Position numbers and translations under genes: made by a program. The notes beneath the pieces were generated by a model, which saw only the letters and a list, made by a program, of their open reading frames with translations, was not told where the DNA came from and made no database searches. Positions 1 to 12,085 of a stretch of 64,000 nucleotides of DNA are shown here, piece after piece (within the stretch, counting starts at the first letter, position 1; each line of letters starts with the position of its first letter). The DNA lies in NCBI GenBank assembly GCA_030159075.1, contig BROG01000244.1:305001-369000 (forward strand), given 5' to 3'. The stretch is from Atrina japonica (Eukaryota; Mollusca; Bivalvia; Pterioida; Pinnidae).

Positions 1-460
1 ATGTTACTTGTTGCATTTAATGACTTTTACACACGAGACTCTTACAGTACTTGAAATGACAATTATCATATTAAATAAACGAAGATGTAGGTCACATAGC
101 GACATTGTTTCCGCGAAGCCGTGCACTCTTGATAAACTGTATCAGATGAGCACACTCATTGTATGCATGCACACTTAAATATTTGATGTTTATCGTTTAT
201 TGTGGTTCTAATCTTAACGGGATTTCATGTTTGTACATGCAGTCGTTTCTATCCATGGGGTCACGGCTGCTATAGATGACACCCCAGAATTTTGACTTGT
301 GTTAAGGACGATACTCAGTGCAGATTTCGTTCTCATCAGCAATCTTTTTTTTTTTTAGTTTTTAACTGAATACAACTAGAGCTGCCTGTAAATATGTGTT
401 AATATATGAAATACATAATCAAAACATGTCTGGGTGTAAACCACGTTATTTATATAAAAT
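1..460. other. Intergenic, nothing recognised
   Basis: AT-rich sequence with a short poly-T near 346-356 and no coding, RNA or repeat signal I can name. Confidence 0.6.
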
Positions 461-908
461 AGTTTTTGATTGTTTGAGTGCTGTTTTCAGTCATGTAGCG
501 GGGGGGATCCGTGGCCGAGTGGTTAGAGCATTCCGCTTTAAATCACAAGGCCTCTCACCTCTGGTTCGAATCCCGCTAGGGTCATTTCGAATTAAGTGCG
601 AAAGTTTTCCAGTTTTCTTGCGAAAGGTCGGGTGGTTTTGACCCGGGTAACCGGGGTTTCTCCTCCACCAATGAAAACTGGACGCCATCATATGACTGAA
701 AGATTGTTGAGTATAGCGTAAAACAAAAAAATCAAATCAAATCAATCAAGTAGCGGCGGTCAACTGAGAATTTGCTTATTGAACCAAGGAAGGACTATCG
801 GCCTTCAGCAAGTAAACTGGCAAACTTTTACACAAAATCGGCTTAATCCAAGCACTGACTCGATATGAGCGACTGCTCCCACCACTCCATCACGGAGACT
901 CCCCCAAA
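461..908 (-). mobile_element. Older SINE (family A, minus strand) split by a younger SINE
   Basis: On the minus strand 750-908 reads tRNA-like head, then the family body (AGTTTGCCAGTTTACTTGC and the following GGCCGA). The remaining tail, including the GACTGAAA motif that ends this family, is found at about 461-503, on the other side of the inserted copy. Joining is implied by the 10-bp duplication at 495-504 and 750-759. Diverged; the outer limits are approximate. Confidence 0.65.
505..749 (+). mobile_element. tRNA-derived SINE, family A, copy 1
   Basis: The head has the pol III A box TGGCCGAGTGG and B box GGTTCGAATCC of a Ser/Leu-type tRNA. The body shares its sequence with copies at 5670 and 19947. 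The tail is a (TCAAA)-type repeat. Flanking duplications GTAGCGGNGG at 495-504 and 750-759 mark the insertion. Non-coding; mobilised by a LINE in trans. Confidence 0.8.
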
Positions 909-2159
909 GAATAAAGCGGTGCCTAATGTATGTTTTACATTGTGTAATTATTTATTTTTACTCCCGATATTTTCATTGATTGCATTGAAAATCCACATTT
1001 TATTTTTGTATCTAGATGACGAGTAGTTTTATTGTGGTTCTATGGTTATAACAAACACACTGAAGTTACGTGCAGTACCAGAATATTAATGTGAGTTCCA
1101 TATCTGGTGTCAGTTCGACTTTGAATGTTAAGGTGGCTGATTTAAAGCATTCTGTTACAAAAGCAGATAAAATCGCTTAGTATCTATATATAGCTTTTGA
1201 TATCAAATCATATTACAGCTACAAGATATAAAAGCGAAACATGTAGTTTTAGTAATTTCAGAAAAATAACGATTTAATAAAAAAAAATTGATATCACAGC
1301 GGTATATGGCGGTTATGTATATGTCAATTATCTTGACATTGATTTAAACACAAAAATAAACAAGTCTAGATTTGACGATTGAATGGTAAAATCAAAATCT
1401 GTGGTGGATTTAAAGATGTGTGAAAAGTCAAACACTCAAAGTAAATCAGCGAAATATGTTCCCTGGTAGTCACGATGATATTGTCTCGCGCTGTTAATGG
1501 CCACATTCACCTAAACTCGGGTCCACCCAGAAAATACTTGTTGTTTTTATATTTTACCGAATTTGTTTTGTAATACAAATTGAAAATAAGACAAAACTGC
1601 ACAGATGAACAGATCGCCATCTCGTAGTCAGTCGCAATCATCCGAACATAAAGTTCGCCGGTATCGGTATATAAATCGTCAAAACTCGTAGACACTCGTA
1701 AGGATCCGTGAAAGGCATGGCAAATTTACGGTTGTCCACCAATTCATGTGATGGTTTACTACTCTTTACTCGTATCTGTGTACCTGCGGGTAGCTACAAC
1801 AGTTACCTTCCAGACGTTCTTTTATACGGTATATATCACGGCAAGGACATACAATTTTACATACATGTGTCTTCGATATGTTATACAACCTAATAATTTA
1901 ATTATGTTTAAAATCTGCCTATAGAGTTGTGTCATTTAATTATAGATTAGACTGAATTGAATTTCTATTTATACATTGGAGGTCGAAATAATTGTAACTT
2001 GGCGATCACTCAGTTTATTGATAAATTTAGTTTAGACATATTTATTGTCATAACAAAGTGACAAAATACAGGTTTTCCAACAGTAATAATACTTCTTCTG
2101 TATCATGATAAGAAAGCATTGACATGATTTGATACATACATATTTATAAACATTTGAAA
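909..2159. other. Intergenic, no feature recognised
   Basis: AT-rich. Short open frames on both strands lack homology cues. No repeat family shared with the rest of the window was seen. Confidence 0.5.
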
Positions 2160-3563
2160 TTAGACAAGACTACATACCCCTATACATTATAGAGTTGTTA
2201 TTTTAGCACATATTTTAACTAATGAAGGCTAGATATCCGTATTAATTATAGAGTTGTTATGTTTCACTCTTATTACTTTTGGAGACTAGATATCTGTTTT
2301 TCATTATAGATTTATTATATCTCGCAAATATTGCTCATGAAGTCTAGATATTCGTAGATATCCGTATTAATTATAGAGTTGTTATGTCTCAATCAGAGCC
2401 GGCCTGGCTCAGTCGGTAGCGCGCTCGACTCTGGATCGTGAGGTCGTGAGTTCGACTCCCGCCGGCAGTAGGTTGGTTTCCTGTCTTTCGGATGAGACAG
2501 TAAAAACTGGAGGTCCCGTATCACAGTAGTTGTCGTCACGTAAAAGAACCCTCACTGCACAATGGCTGTAAGTGCCAAGCATAGGCCAAAATTTGTAGCC
2601 CTTCACCGGCATTTCGTGACGTCTCCATATGAGTGAAATATTCTGGAGTGGGACGTTACATCACAATAAACAAACAATGTCTCAATCATATTATTCCTGG
2701 AGACTAGATATCTGTTTTCATTATAGATTTACTATGTCTCGCTCATATTGCTCATGAAGACTAGATATCCATAGATATCCGTATTAATTATAGAGTTGTT
2801 ATGTCTCAGGCATATAACCCCTGGAGACTAGATATCTGTTTTCATTATAGATCTTTTATGTCTCGCACATATTGTTCATGATGACAAGATATCCGTCTTC
2901 ATTATAGAGGTGTTATGTCTCAATCATATTACTCCTTCAGACTAGATATCTGTTTTCATTATAGATTTAGTATGTCTCGCACATATTGCTCATGAAGACT
3001 GGATATCCGTATTAATTATAGAGTTGTTTTGTCTCACTCATATTACCCTTGGAGACTAGATATCTGTTTTCATGATAGATTTAGTATGTCTCACACATAT
3101 TAGTCATGACGACTAGATATCCGTATTAATTATAGAGTTGTTTTGTCTCATTCATATTACCCTTGGAGACTAGATATCTGTTTTCATGATAGATGTATTA
3201 TGTCTCGCACATATTGCTCATGAAGACTAGATATCCGTAGATATCCGTATTATAGAGTTGTTATGTCTCACTCATATTACTCCTGGAGACTAGATATCTG
3301 TCTTCATTATAGAGTTGTTATGTCTCACATATTGCTCATGAAGACTAGATATCCATAGATATCCGTCCCCATTATAGAGTTGTAATGTCTCGCTCATATT
3401 ACTCCTGGATATCCATATTCATTACATTTATTATATCTGCCTCATGTTGCTCATGGAGACTAGATATCCGTATTCATTAGAGGGTTGTTATATCTAGCAC
3501 ATATTGATGTTGGAGACTTGATATTCGTTTTTATTATAGAGATGTTATGTCTCTCTTATTCCC
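2160..3563. repeat. Tandem satellite, about 57-bp unit with dimer organisation
   Basis: Units alternate between GACTAGATATCTGTTTTCAT and GACTAGATATCCGTATTAAT types, each followed by TATAGA..TATGTCTC..CATATT, so the higher-order period is about 114 bp. About twenty monomers are visible. Edges are diverged. The array is interrupted by a SINE at 2396-2676. Confidence 0.85.
2396..2676 (+). mobile_element. tRNA-derived SINE, family B, copy 1, inside the satellite
   Basis: A box TGGCTCAGTCGGTAGCGCGC, B box GAGTTCGACTCCC, a body with GGTTGGTTTCCTGTC and CTCCATATGAGTGAAATATTC, and an A-rich tail AATAAACAAACA. A perfect 12-bp duplication ATGTCTCAATCA (2384-2395 and 2677-2688) is part of the satellite monomer, proving insertion into the array. 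The same family occurs at 31733 and, as a remnant, near 52350. Confidence 0.88.
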
Positions 3564-4628
3564 TTATGTATCAATTTACTTTGTTTTTTATATTTAAAAA
3601 CATTTACCATGAGACACATTGGATCACGCATTCAGACATAAAATAGCTTTTCTGGCAACAGTTGAAGTTTTTGAAGAACATTTAGTCCGCTATTCCAAAC
3701 AACGCAGAGTTGAAATCTATTTATAGTCTAGAGATCAAAAGTTGGCCAAAATAAAAGGTTTGCGATGTTTGTGATAATTGTTTATGATTGATTATTTATG
3801 GTTTTAAAAAGTTTTTTATTCTTGTGGTATTTAATGATTTTCCCAATGGGGTTTATCTATTTGTTCGCATTTCGTATATATCGTTATGCTACGAGTTCTG
3901 TCTATTCTACGAAGTATATACACTCTAAAAATGTTTCTTCTTCTTTATCAGTGAAGTTTTTTGTGTCCTATGGGGCAAACATTCCAGTGTCTGTGAACGC
4001 CACTATATTCCCAATGCATTTCGTTTATTCCGATGCATGGAGTTTTATTTGTTTATTCTCTCATCACTTCATTTGTTTATTTTCGAAAACTTAAATGCTG
4101 AATTGAACCGATGTACATAAAAACGATAAGTAAACAAACGAAGAATAAAACGAAATATAAAGTCAGAATACAGAATATTGGGCAGTTTTCCCAAGAAAAA
4201 AGATTTGAATAAGTAGGCCGTTGGAAAAAAACAAAATGTTTGTTTCATATGAATGTGTACCGATGGTCATTTTTTACAGCACTATACTATAAAAAGTTTA
4301 TATCGTATTTATTGCATTTCTCATGCTCCCGATGCTGCAGTTGTTTTCTAGTTCGATAGATCCCTCCCGTTATGACACGTGCCTCGTCATCAACAACTTA
4401 ATGGGGTATCAACGTCAATTTTGTCGGTATACCTGACGGTTATAGCTAATTGTGTATTTTTGTATTATTGACATCGGTCACTTGAGTATATTCATCCCGA
4501 CACAACGTAAAAGACGGTCAGTATTATAAAAAAAACATCAATTTACCAGCACGGTATTGTTAAGATGTTTCTAATAACACGCGTATTTCTGAAGAAGCAG
4601 TCTCAAGTTTAGAACGTGTACTCGATGT

Positions 4629-4630
<2 letters not shown>
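3564..4630. other. Intergenic, no feature recognised
   Basis: AT-rich flank between the satellite and the CT microsatellite. The open frame at 3798-4094 is rich in Phe, Tyr and Ser as expected of AT-rich noncoding DNA and shows no domain. Confidence 0.5.

Positions 4631-4719
<89 letters not shown>
4631..4719. repeat. (CT)n microsatellite, about 89 bp
   Basis: Uninterrupted CT dinucleotides. The reverse-strand RE-repeat frame across it is an artefact. Confidence 0.98.
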
Positions 4720-4723
<4 letters not shown>

Positions 4724-5669
4724 CCACTCCCGACAATTTGATGATGAGAAATATAATCAGAAATTTAACGATATAGCACACACATTGTCATCATTCTTCA
4801 CTTCTGGGTTTGCATTTAGCATTATTACCGATTCTCAGACTGCGTGTAATCTATTGGAAATCCAAAGTACGTGAAGATTTCAATCAATTATAAAATCTGC
4901 ATACTGATTTACTGTTAATTTTATATAACGAAGTTAAATTCTGTCACAACGAATTCCGTAATTTAGTCGAACGAACAAAAATATTCAGGATTTCGACATA
5001 ATTTTTAATGACAAATTCCAAGTGTTTGCCGAAAAAATAGATTTAGACAACGTTCTTTGGTCGAGTCAATTTTCTGTTTAAGGCGTTCTAAATAGGTCTA
5101 TCCTCTACCGTCCAAGGACATTGTCTAAATGTATTGGTTGGTCGGCGAAAATAGATTGTCTTTTGATAACATAAATGACACTGATTTGTCATATGTTGGT
5201 TATTTTTGAATGTGTAGTTACGGCCAAATCTATAAACCTTGTGTCCATTAATGCACATACAGCACTCCATCAGACAGGGGATATAACTCCACGAGTCGAA
5301 GCAGTTTTTAATGAATTATCTTCAATACAGAAATAACTCGTAGATATGACATTTTTTTTTGTGAGTGGCCCAAAAAACGTCTCCAAAATGGGCACGCTAT
5401 GCTTTAGTGATTAATAGAGCGATTAGAAATATGCTGATTACAACATAGTGGATTATGCAAATCAAAATAGTAAAATATCACAGTTAAGATAGGATATTTT
5501 AATTATGGTAGTTAGGACATAGACGTATGTTGAATATCTGTTTTCCTATTTGTAAGACGCAAAGTTTCCGGTCTTTCAGGAAATAACAGCATACATTTCT
5601 AGACACTTGAAAAACTAAGTGACAGACGATGAATAAGCATAGAGTCCGTACCATCTAGTAACGTAATGA
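4720..5669. other. Intergenic, no feature recognised
   Basis: No repeats or coding signal that I can name up to the SINE at 5670. Confidence 0.5.
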
Positions 5670-5886
5670 CTATTTTTCTTTTGAATTTTGAATAGTGTTT
5701 TACGCCACACTCAACATGTTATCGGTCATATACTGGGGCGGCGATCATCAGCCTTTCGCAGGTAAACTGGAAACTTTCTCACAAAAATCAGCTTAGGTTC
5801 AAGCAGGGCTCGAACATGGGCTAACCAGATGTGAGATACTTCATGGTTCAAAGCGCGATGCTTTAACCACTGGGCAATGGAGGCCC
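5670..5886 (-). mobile_element. tRNA-derived SINE, family A, minus strand
   Basis: Read on the minus strand it starts GGGGCCTCCATTGCCCAGTG, has a B-box-like GTTCGAGCCC, the body AGTTTCCAGTTTACCTGCG and ends TTGAGTGTGGCGTAAAACA. Duplications CGTAATGA at 5662-5669 and 5887-5894 flank it. Diverged from copy 1 but plainly the same family. Confidence 0.82.
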
Positions 5887-6048
5887 CGTAATGATCACCA
5901 AGTTCAGTATGTCGTTAAAAGGTAGTCTGGAATGGGGCTCTCTTTCTCAGTGAAACTAAAATCAGGAGTACGAAGGCAACAAGAAATTGCATAAAATCTA
6001 TTCAATCTGATTAACGATTCATGATAGTAAAGAAAGATAATGAAGAAA

Positions 6049-6392
6049 TCACATATAGTCCACGCAAGAAAGCACATATTGTCCACGCAAGAAAACGTAC
6101 ATAGTCCACGCAAGAGAGCACATATAGTCCACGCAAGAAAGCACATATAGTAAACGCAAGAAAACGTACATAGTCCACGCAAGAGAGCACATATAGTCCA
6201 CGCAAGAAAGCACATATAGTCCACGCAAGAAAGCACATATAGTCCACGCAAGAGAGCACATATAGTCCACGCAAGAAAGCACATATAGTCCACGCAAGAA
6301 AGCACATATAGTCCACGCAAGAGAGCACATATAGTCCACGCAAGAGAGCACATATAGTCCACGCAAGAAAGCACATATAGTAAACGCAAAAA
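6049..6392. repeat. Tandem repeat, 23-bp unit, about 15 copies
   Basis: Unit GTCCACGCAAGARAGCACATA plus TA. Since 23 is not a multiple of 3 and the unit lacks stops, all three minus-strand frames stay open; these frames are not genes. A few units carry GTAAACGCAAG or GTACATAGTCC variants. Confidence 0.95.
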
Positions 6393-8610
6393 GAATAAAT
6401 TGGGTTGTGCATTGGATATAGATTCACAAGTTCGTCGTTCTCAAGAAAATGGGGTTGACCAAAGAGTGTCTTCTATTCCCGTTTATGATATTTACACTTT
6501 TGGTGAAACCTCCAGTCATAAGACCAGGCCTAAACCTTATAAAACAATAAATTTGATATACAAGTACAATGTATTTATATTGAACAACCAGGTTTGGGAC
6601 AAGTCTACAGTGATCGACATTGTCCCAAAGGCCCTCATTTTATAAACCGTTATCAAATGATAGATCTAAATCTTTGGTAATGCAACTACGAAAATACTGC
6701 ATTTATTTGTATAGTTGTTTCAAAGTAAGCACAGCCATAAATGTGCATATCCTTTGTTCAATCAGTAAAGAGATATACGTGTATTTACGACAATTGGGTC
6801 TTGTCGAGGGTCCAAGTCTTGCTTCAATACGTATTCTGTCTGGGAATGTTGAATTAGATACGTCTTAGAAATTATGTGACAAATCTCTTGCCAATGTGAT
6901 ACCCAAGCATTTTTTCGGTAGATATTGAAAATGAGATATCAAGTTGTTTATAGATTTTTCTGATAGAAAATCACTATTCATTCCATTACAATGTCTGTTT
7001 ATTTAATTCTGGGGTATACGTGATACAAGGCAAAAAGATAATACACGCTTTCAAATCCAATTTAATTTGCAGCTCGTTCCGTAAAATTAATTTTATTTGT
7101 TTATTATATACGGTATTTCCAGGTGAACAATACTAGTTTTGCATGTACGTTCAGGTAAATGCAAAGATGTTTTATACCTAGGAACGTTAGCCTTCAGATT
7201 CTATCAGCTTCGTCTATTTCTATTAAAAAGATAATCAAATTGTAAACGGTAAACCATTTAACTGTGAAAAACTAAACCGACGTCCTTAAAAACCTGTAAA
7301 TAAATTTTCTTTGTATTTATTTAGATGTATATTTCACACAATAACACATTAGGTCGCTCACTTTATATTCAACAGCGAATCAGTCGATATATATAAATAC
7401 CGTTTTACACGCGACACAATAAAAGGTCAACAATGTATTTTTGATAATCTCCCTACGATATACCTCGTTAACTAGTGCACAGTACAACGTTAGTGTTACG
7501 GCTGTACGCTTGTGGAAATATGACATTAATTGTTTATTCTATATGACACAAAAGCCATAGTTTCGGGGGATATTTAAAGTAGCATTTGTTCATACAATCA
7601 ACAAAACGTATCGTTGGTATTATATAATATTGGTACGGTGCAATTGATTCGAATCACATCGAGAGAATCATTTCTGAGTGAAGATGAGCAAAAAAGAAAA
7701 GGGATTTTCCTGTAAGTATTCAAATATTTCACATTTATTATACATGTATATACATTGTATGTTTTGTTTTTGGGGTGTTTTTTTTTTTTTTTTTTTTGTT
7801 TCATAGAAATTCGACATTCGATATTTTTATAATGATATGTTAACGGCTTTATATATCAGATTAGTTAGACTTATTTGAGAGAGAATTTCAGATTAGTATA
7901 AAAGGTTTAACTCTTTTATATCGTACTATTTGGGCGACCTTGTATCTTTGTTAAACGTTTAAAACTAAAGGTCAATGCATTAGGACATTTTATTTACTGT
8001 TTCGAGGGATTTTCAGGGGCCAGTTCTTTGACTTCATAGAATTTTGTACTTTTCCATACACGTACTATGGCTAGTTTCCAATGGTTAAGCAATTAATCAC
8101 ATATTGATCAAATGACAGTTTATACATGTTGTTTGTCATAGGTTTAATACCTGGGTACCGTCTGCTACATGCAGGTATTTAAGTGTTTAGTGAAGAAGCA
8201 CCCAATACATTTTGATATCTGGGCGTATTGCCAATCTAGTAAGATACATAATATATATGTTAAATGGATACCCTGAAAGGCTTTTTGGTTTATGGAAAAT
8301 CATAAATCATTTTACATACAATTGTACCTTTATGGTACATATATAAAACAAGCTGGTTGGAGTGTATAGTCCGGGAAACTGTAAACACTTGTGAGTCAGG
8401 TTTTATTTTGGATTTACATATGAAGTGGGTTACTACAGTATGACCCGGTAAAATAAAATCACAGATATTTTAGGTACTTACTTAACTGTCTCACGGAACC
8501 TTAAAAACAAAATATCTGTAACGATGATTTTAACAAAAAACCTGACAAACATGTGTATCTGTGTTTAAAGCAATGTGAAGTGTCCTGGACGAACCTATTA
8601 TAGGCAAATT
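6393..8610. other. Intergenic, no gene recognised
   Basis: AT-rich, with a poly-T of about 20 at 7778-7797. Open frames at 6400-6868 and 7598-7804 are short and featureless. Confidence 0.5.
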
Positions 8611-8709
<99 letters not shown>

Positions 8710-8726
8710 CACACATGTATATATAT
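8611..8726. repeat. Compound (AC)n(AT)n microsatellite
   Basis: About ten AC units, then a long AT run to about 8705, then CACACA and a short TA run. Confidence 0.95.
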
Positions 8727-9250
8727 TAAATCGAGATCACATGATGGAGAAAAAGAAATCTGCGTTTCATTAGATTAAACTCGCCAGTTGTAACCCGTTG
8801 GACCGTCAATTTGAATCCGACATTAGTCTGATCAAATTTTGGTAATCTATGTGTGAAGAATGAAGCTGATCCATCATCTTATTTATAACCTTCCATCAAG
8901 TACTTAGTGGAAGTAGTTCGCTTTACGACCCTAGTTCTTTGTGTCCATTAAAATAAAGATAATTAAACAACAAAAAAGCCCGGAACCTTCCTATTTGGCT
9001 CCCAGAAATGAGGGGAAGTCAGATATTTGAATTCTGCAGATTTATTTTTAAACAAGTACTTACTGACGAGCATATTGTGATTACATTACTTGGGATTCAA
9101 TGAGTCCCAATGTTAACTCTTTACTTTATACGATTACATGATAAGAGTGTATAATGCCAAATAGCTGAGTTGTTACCTTGATGGTATACTAACCATGATC
9201 TCGTTAGACAAAAATAGCTCAATATATATATAGTAAAAATGACAAGCTTC

Positions 9251-9252
<2 letters not shown>

Positions 9253-9283
<31 letters not shown>
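9253..9283. repeat. (AG)n microsatellite
   Basis: About 15 AG units in AT-rich sequence. No other feature was recognised with confidence between 8727 and 10378. Confidence 0.9.
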
Positions 9284-9288
<5 letters not shown>

Positions 9289-10377
9289 TTTTTACTTTTA
9301 TGTAGATATCATATCAGATGTAGGTAAAGTTCCTCTACGTTATAACGTACCATCTATGTTTTGAACTAATATAAATGCTATATTATCTGTCATACATACT
9401 GGGCTTAGGCACATCGGATTTCTCAGCGTCATCCAAAAGACTGGTGTTTTTCTCTGCTTGTTTCGAGTACTTGGTATATGGACACTTACCATGATAACTT
9501 CATTATTTAAATGTGAGGTATATGTCCCTCGCACTAGGATTCGAACGCGAACCTCTTGTACGCGAGGCGTAAACTCTATAGATAAGTGAGCATTAGCGGT
9601 TACATTGAAATACATGTACATGTATATGATAAAACTGTACTATGTACACAATGCTTTACCAGTTCGATACTCTCAATCCGTTGTAGGTTCAGTCTCCTTA
9701 TACCACAACGGTTAAATATTCCCCCTTTATTCACAAAATCATCTATAACTACATTATATAAACACCTGTTTCACATACATAATCATGTATGCATGTAAGA
9801 TGTAGATGTTGTATGAAACGTAACGTTTGACATTCAAAGAGAAAAAAATGGAAGCTTTTAGTGTGTATCACAACAGATGTTAAACTTCTCTACATGCTGC
9901 TGTAGCTAACATCTTGTACAGAAAATAAATACACATCTAACATTTTATGTTTAAATCAACTTTCGAGATTTACTAAGTACAACGTATTCTACATATGTAC
10001 ATAGCGAATTCATGTTTATATTAAACCGTTAATTACAATAGATGCCTTCTCTGTACGATGTCGATTTCTGTTTATTTACTGAAAACACACTAGTACATCT
10101 CTTGGGAGAGAATTTGGGCCAAATAGTTCAGAGGAGTTTCCCGTCATGTTTAATCGTGTATAATTATTTACAATAATGTAACTTGCTCCGTGTTGTCGAT
10201 CTGTCTGATAAAATAAATATATGAAAAGCTTTTACTTTTCCCTTATCTCCTATTTCAGTGGAGTCGTTTTTAAAGTTGGTTGGTCCGATTTGTTTACAGC
10301 ACTGTTTTGTGATATATTATGCTGTAATATATCGTTATTCAAGTATATTTCTGGGATACGCCTTTTTAACACATTGT

Positions 10378-10530
<153 letters not shown>

Positions 10531-10556
10531 TAGTTAGAGATTTACATTATTAGGCT

Positions 10557-12052
10557 AGTGATATTGTTCGTCATATGTTTATCAGCCTCATGTTCGTCAT
10601 GTGTTTTATCTGATGTTTGTTCGTCATATATATTTATCTGGTTCTTGTTTGTCATACGGTTTATCTGGTTCTTATTCATATGTTTTACCTGGCTCCTGTT
10701 GGTTGTATTATCTGGCTCTTGCTCGTCATATGTTTTATCTGGTGTTTGTTCGTTATATTTATTTATCTGGTTCTTGTTTGTCATACAGTTTATCTGGTTC
10801 TTATTCATATGTTTTACCTGGCTCCTGTTGGTTGTATTATCTGGCTCTTGCTCGTCATATGTTTTATCTGGTGTTTGTTCGTCATATATATTTAACTGGT
10901 TCTTGTTTGTCATACAGTTTATCTGGTTCTTATTCATATGTTTTACCTGGTTCCTGTTGGTTGTATTATCTGGCTCTTGTTCGTCATATATTTTATCTGG
11001 ATCTTATTTGTCGTATATTTTATCAGGTTCTTGTTCGTCATATGTTTTTACCTATCTGTTCATTATATGTTTTATCTGGTTCTTGTTCGTCATATGTTTT
11101 TATCTGTCTCTGTTCATTATATGTTTTATCTGGTTCTTGTTCGTCATATGTTTATATCTGTCTCTGTTCATTATGTTTTATGTGGTTCTTGTTCGTCATA
11201 TGTTTTATCTGTCTCTGTTCATTATATGTTTTATGTGGTTCTTTATCGTCATATGTTTTTATCTGTCTCTGTTCATTATATGTTTTATCTGGTTCTTGTT
11301 CGTCATATGTTTATATCTGTCTCTGTTCATTATGTTTTATCTGGTTCTTTTTCGTCATATGTTTTTATCTATCTCTGTTCATTATATGTTTTATCTGGTT
11401 CTTGTTCGTCATATGTTTATATCTGTCTCTGTTCATTATGTTTTATCAGGTTCTTTTTCGTCATATGTTTTTATCTGTGTCTGTTCATTATATGTTTTAT
11501 CTGGTTCTTGTTCGTCATATGTTTTTATCTGTCTCTGTTCATTATATGTTTTATCTGGTTCTTTTTCATCATATGTTTTTATCTGTCTCTGTTCATTATA
11601 TGTTTTATCTGGTTCTTTTTCATCATATGTTTTTATCTGTCTCTGTTCATTATATGTTTTATCTGGTTCTTGTTCATCATATGTTTTTATCTTTCTCTGT
11701 TCATTATATGTTTTATCTGGTTCTTTTTCACCATATGTTTTTATCTGTCTCTGTTCATTATATGTTTTATCTGGTTCTTTTTCATCATATGTTTTTATCT
11801 TTCTCTGTTCATTATATGTTTTATCTGGTTCTTGTTCGTCATATGTTTTTATCTGTATCTGTTCATTATATGTTTTATCAGGTTCTTGTTCGTCATATGT
11901 TTTTATCTGGTTCTTGTTCATCATATGTTTTTATCTGTCTCTTGTTAATTATATGTTTTATCTGGTTCTTATTCGTTATATTTTTATCTAGCTTTTGTTC
12001 CTCGTATGTTTCATTTGGCTCTTGTTCTTTTTATGTTTTTATCTAGTTTTTG

Positions 12053-12054
<2 letters not shown>
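10557..12054. repeat. Minisatellite with about 27-bp basic unit and higher-order repeats
   Basis: Basic unit resembles TTATCTGGTTCTTGTTCGTC followed by ATATGTT. At 10612-10980 units are organised in a higher-order period of about 126 bp; at 11040-11900 the period is a dimer of about 55 bp alternating TCTGGTTCTTGTTCGTC and TCTGTCTCTGTTCATT. The unit has no stop codons in several frames, giving spurious frames of 300 to 480 codons. Further units occur at 13212-13320 beyond an insertion. Confidence 0.93.

Positions 12055-12085
<31 letters not shown>

Noticed and set aside
2400..2475. Possible genuine tRNA gene
   Set aside because: The tRNA-like head continues into a SINE body with target-site duplications, so it is not a tRNA gene. 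The same holds for 505-580, 19947-20020 and 33951-34020.
3798..4094. 98-codon hydrophobic frame
   Set aside because: Phe/Tyr/Ser-rich composition expected of AT-rich noncoding DNA; no signal peptide pattern followed by a domain and no homologue recognised.
5904..6427. Minus-strand Cys/Trp/Tyr-rich repeat frames
   Set aside because: A 23-bp tandem repeat read in three frames.
9480..9600. Minus-strand tRNA-like segment with GTTCGAATC B box
   Set aside because: The T-arm and acceptor do not pair properly and the A box is poor; perhaps a SINE relic, but no second copy was seen.
10558..12046. Long forward frames of about 480 codons
   Set aside because: They lie wholly in a stop-free minisatellite, overlap each other in three frames and have no splice, start or domain evidence.
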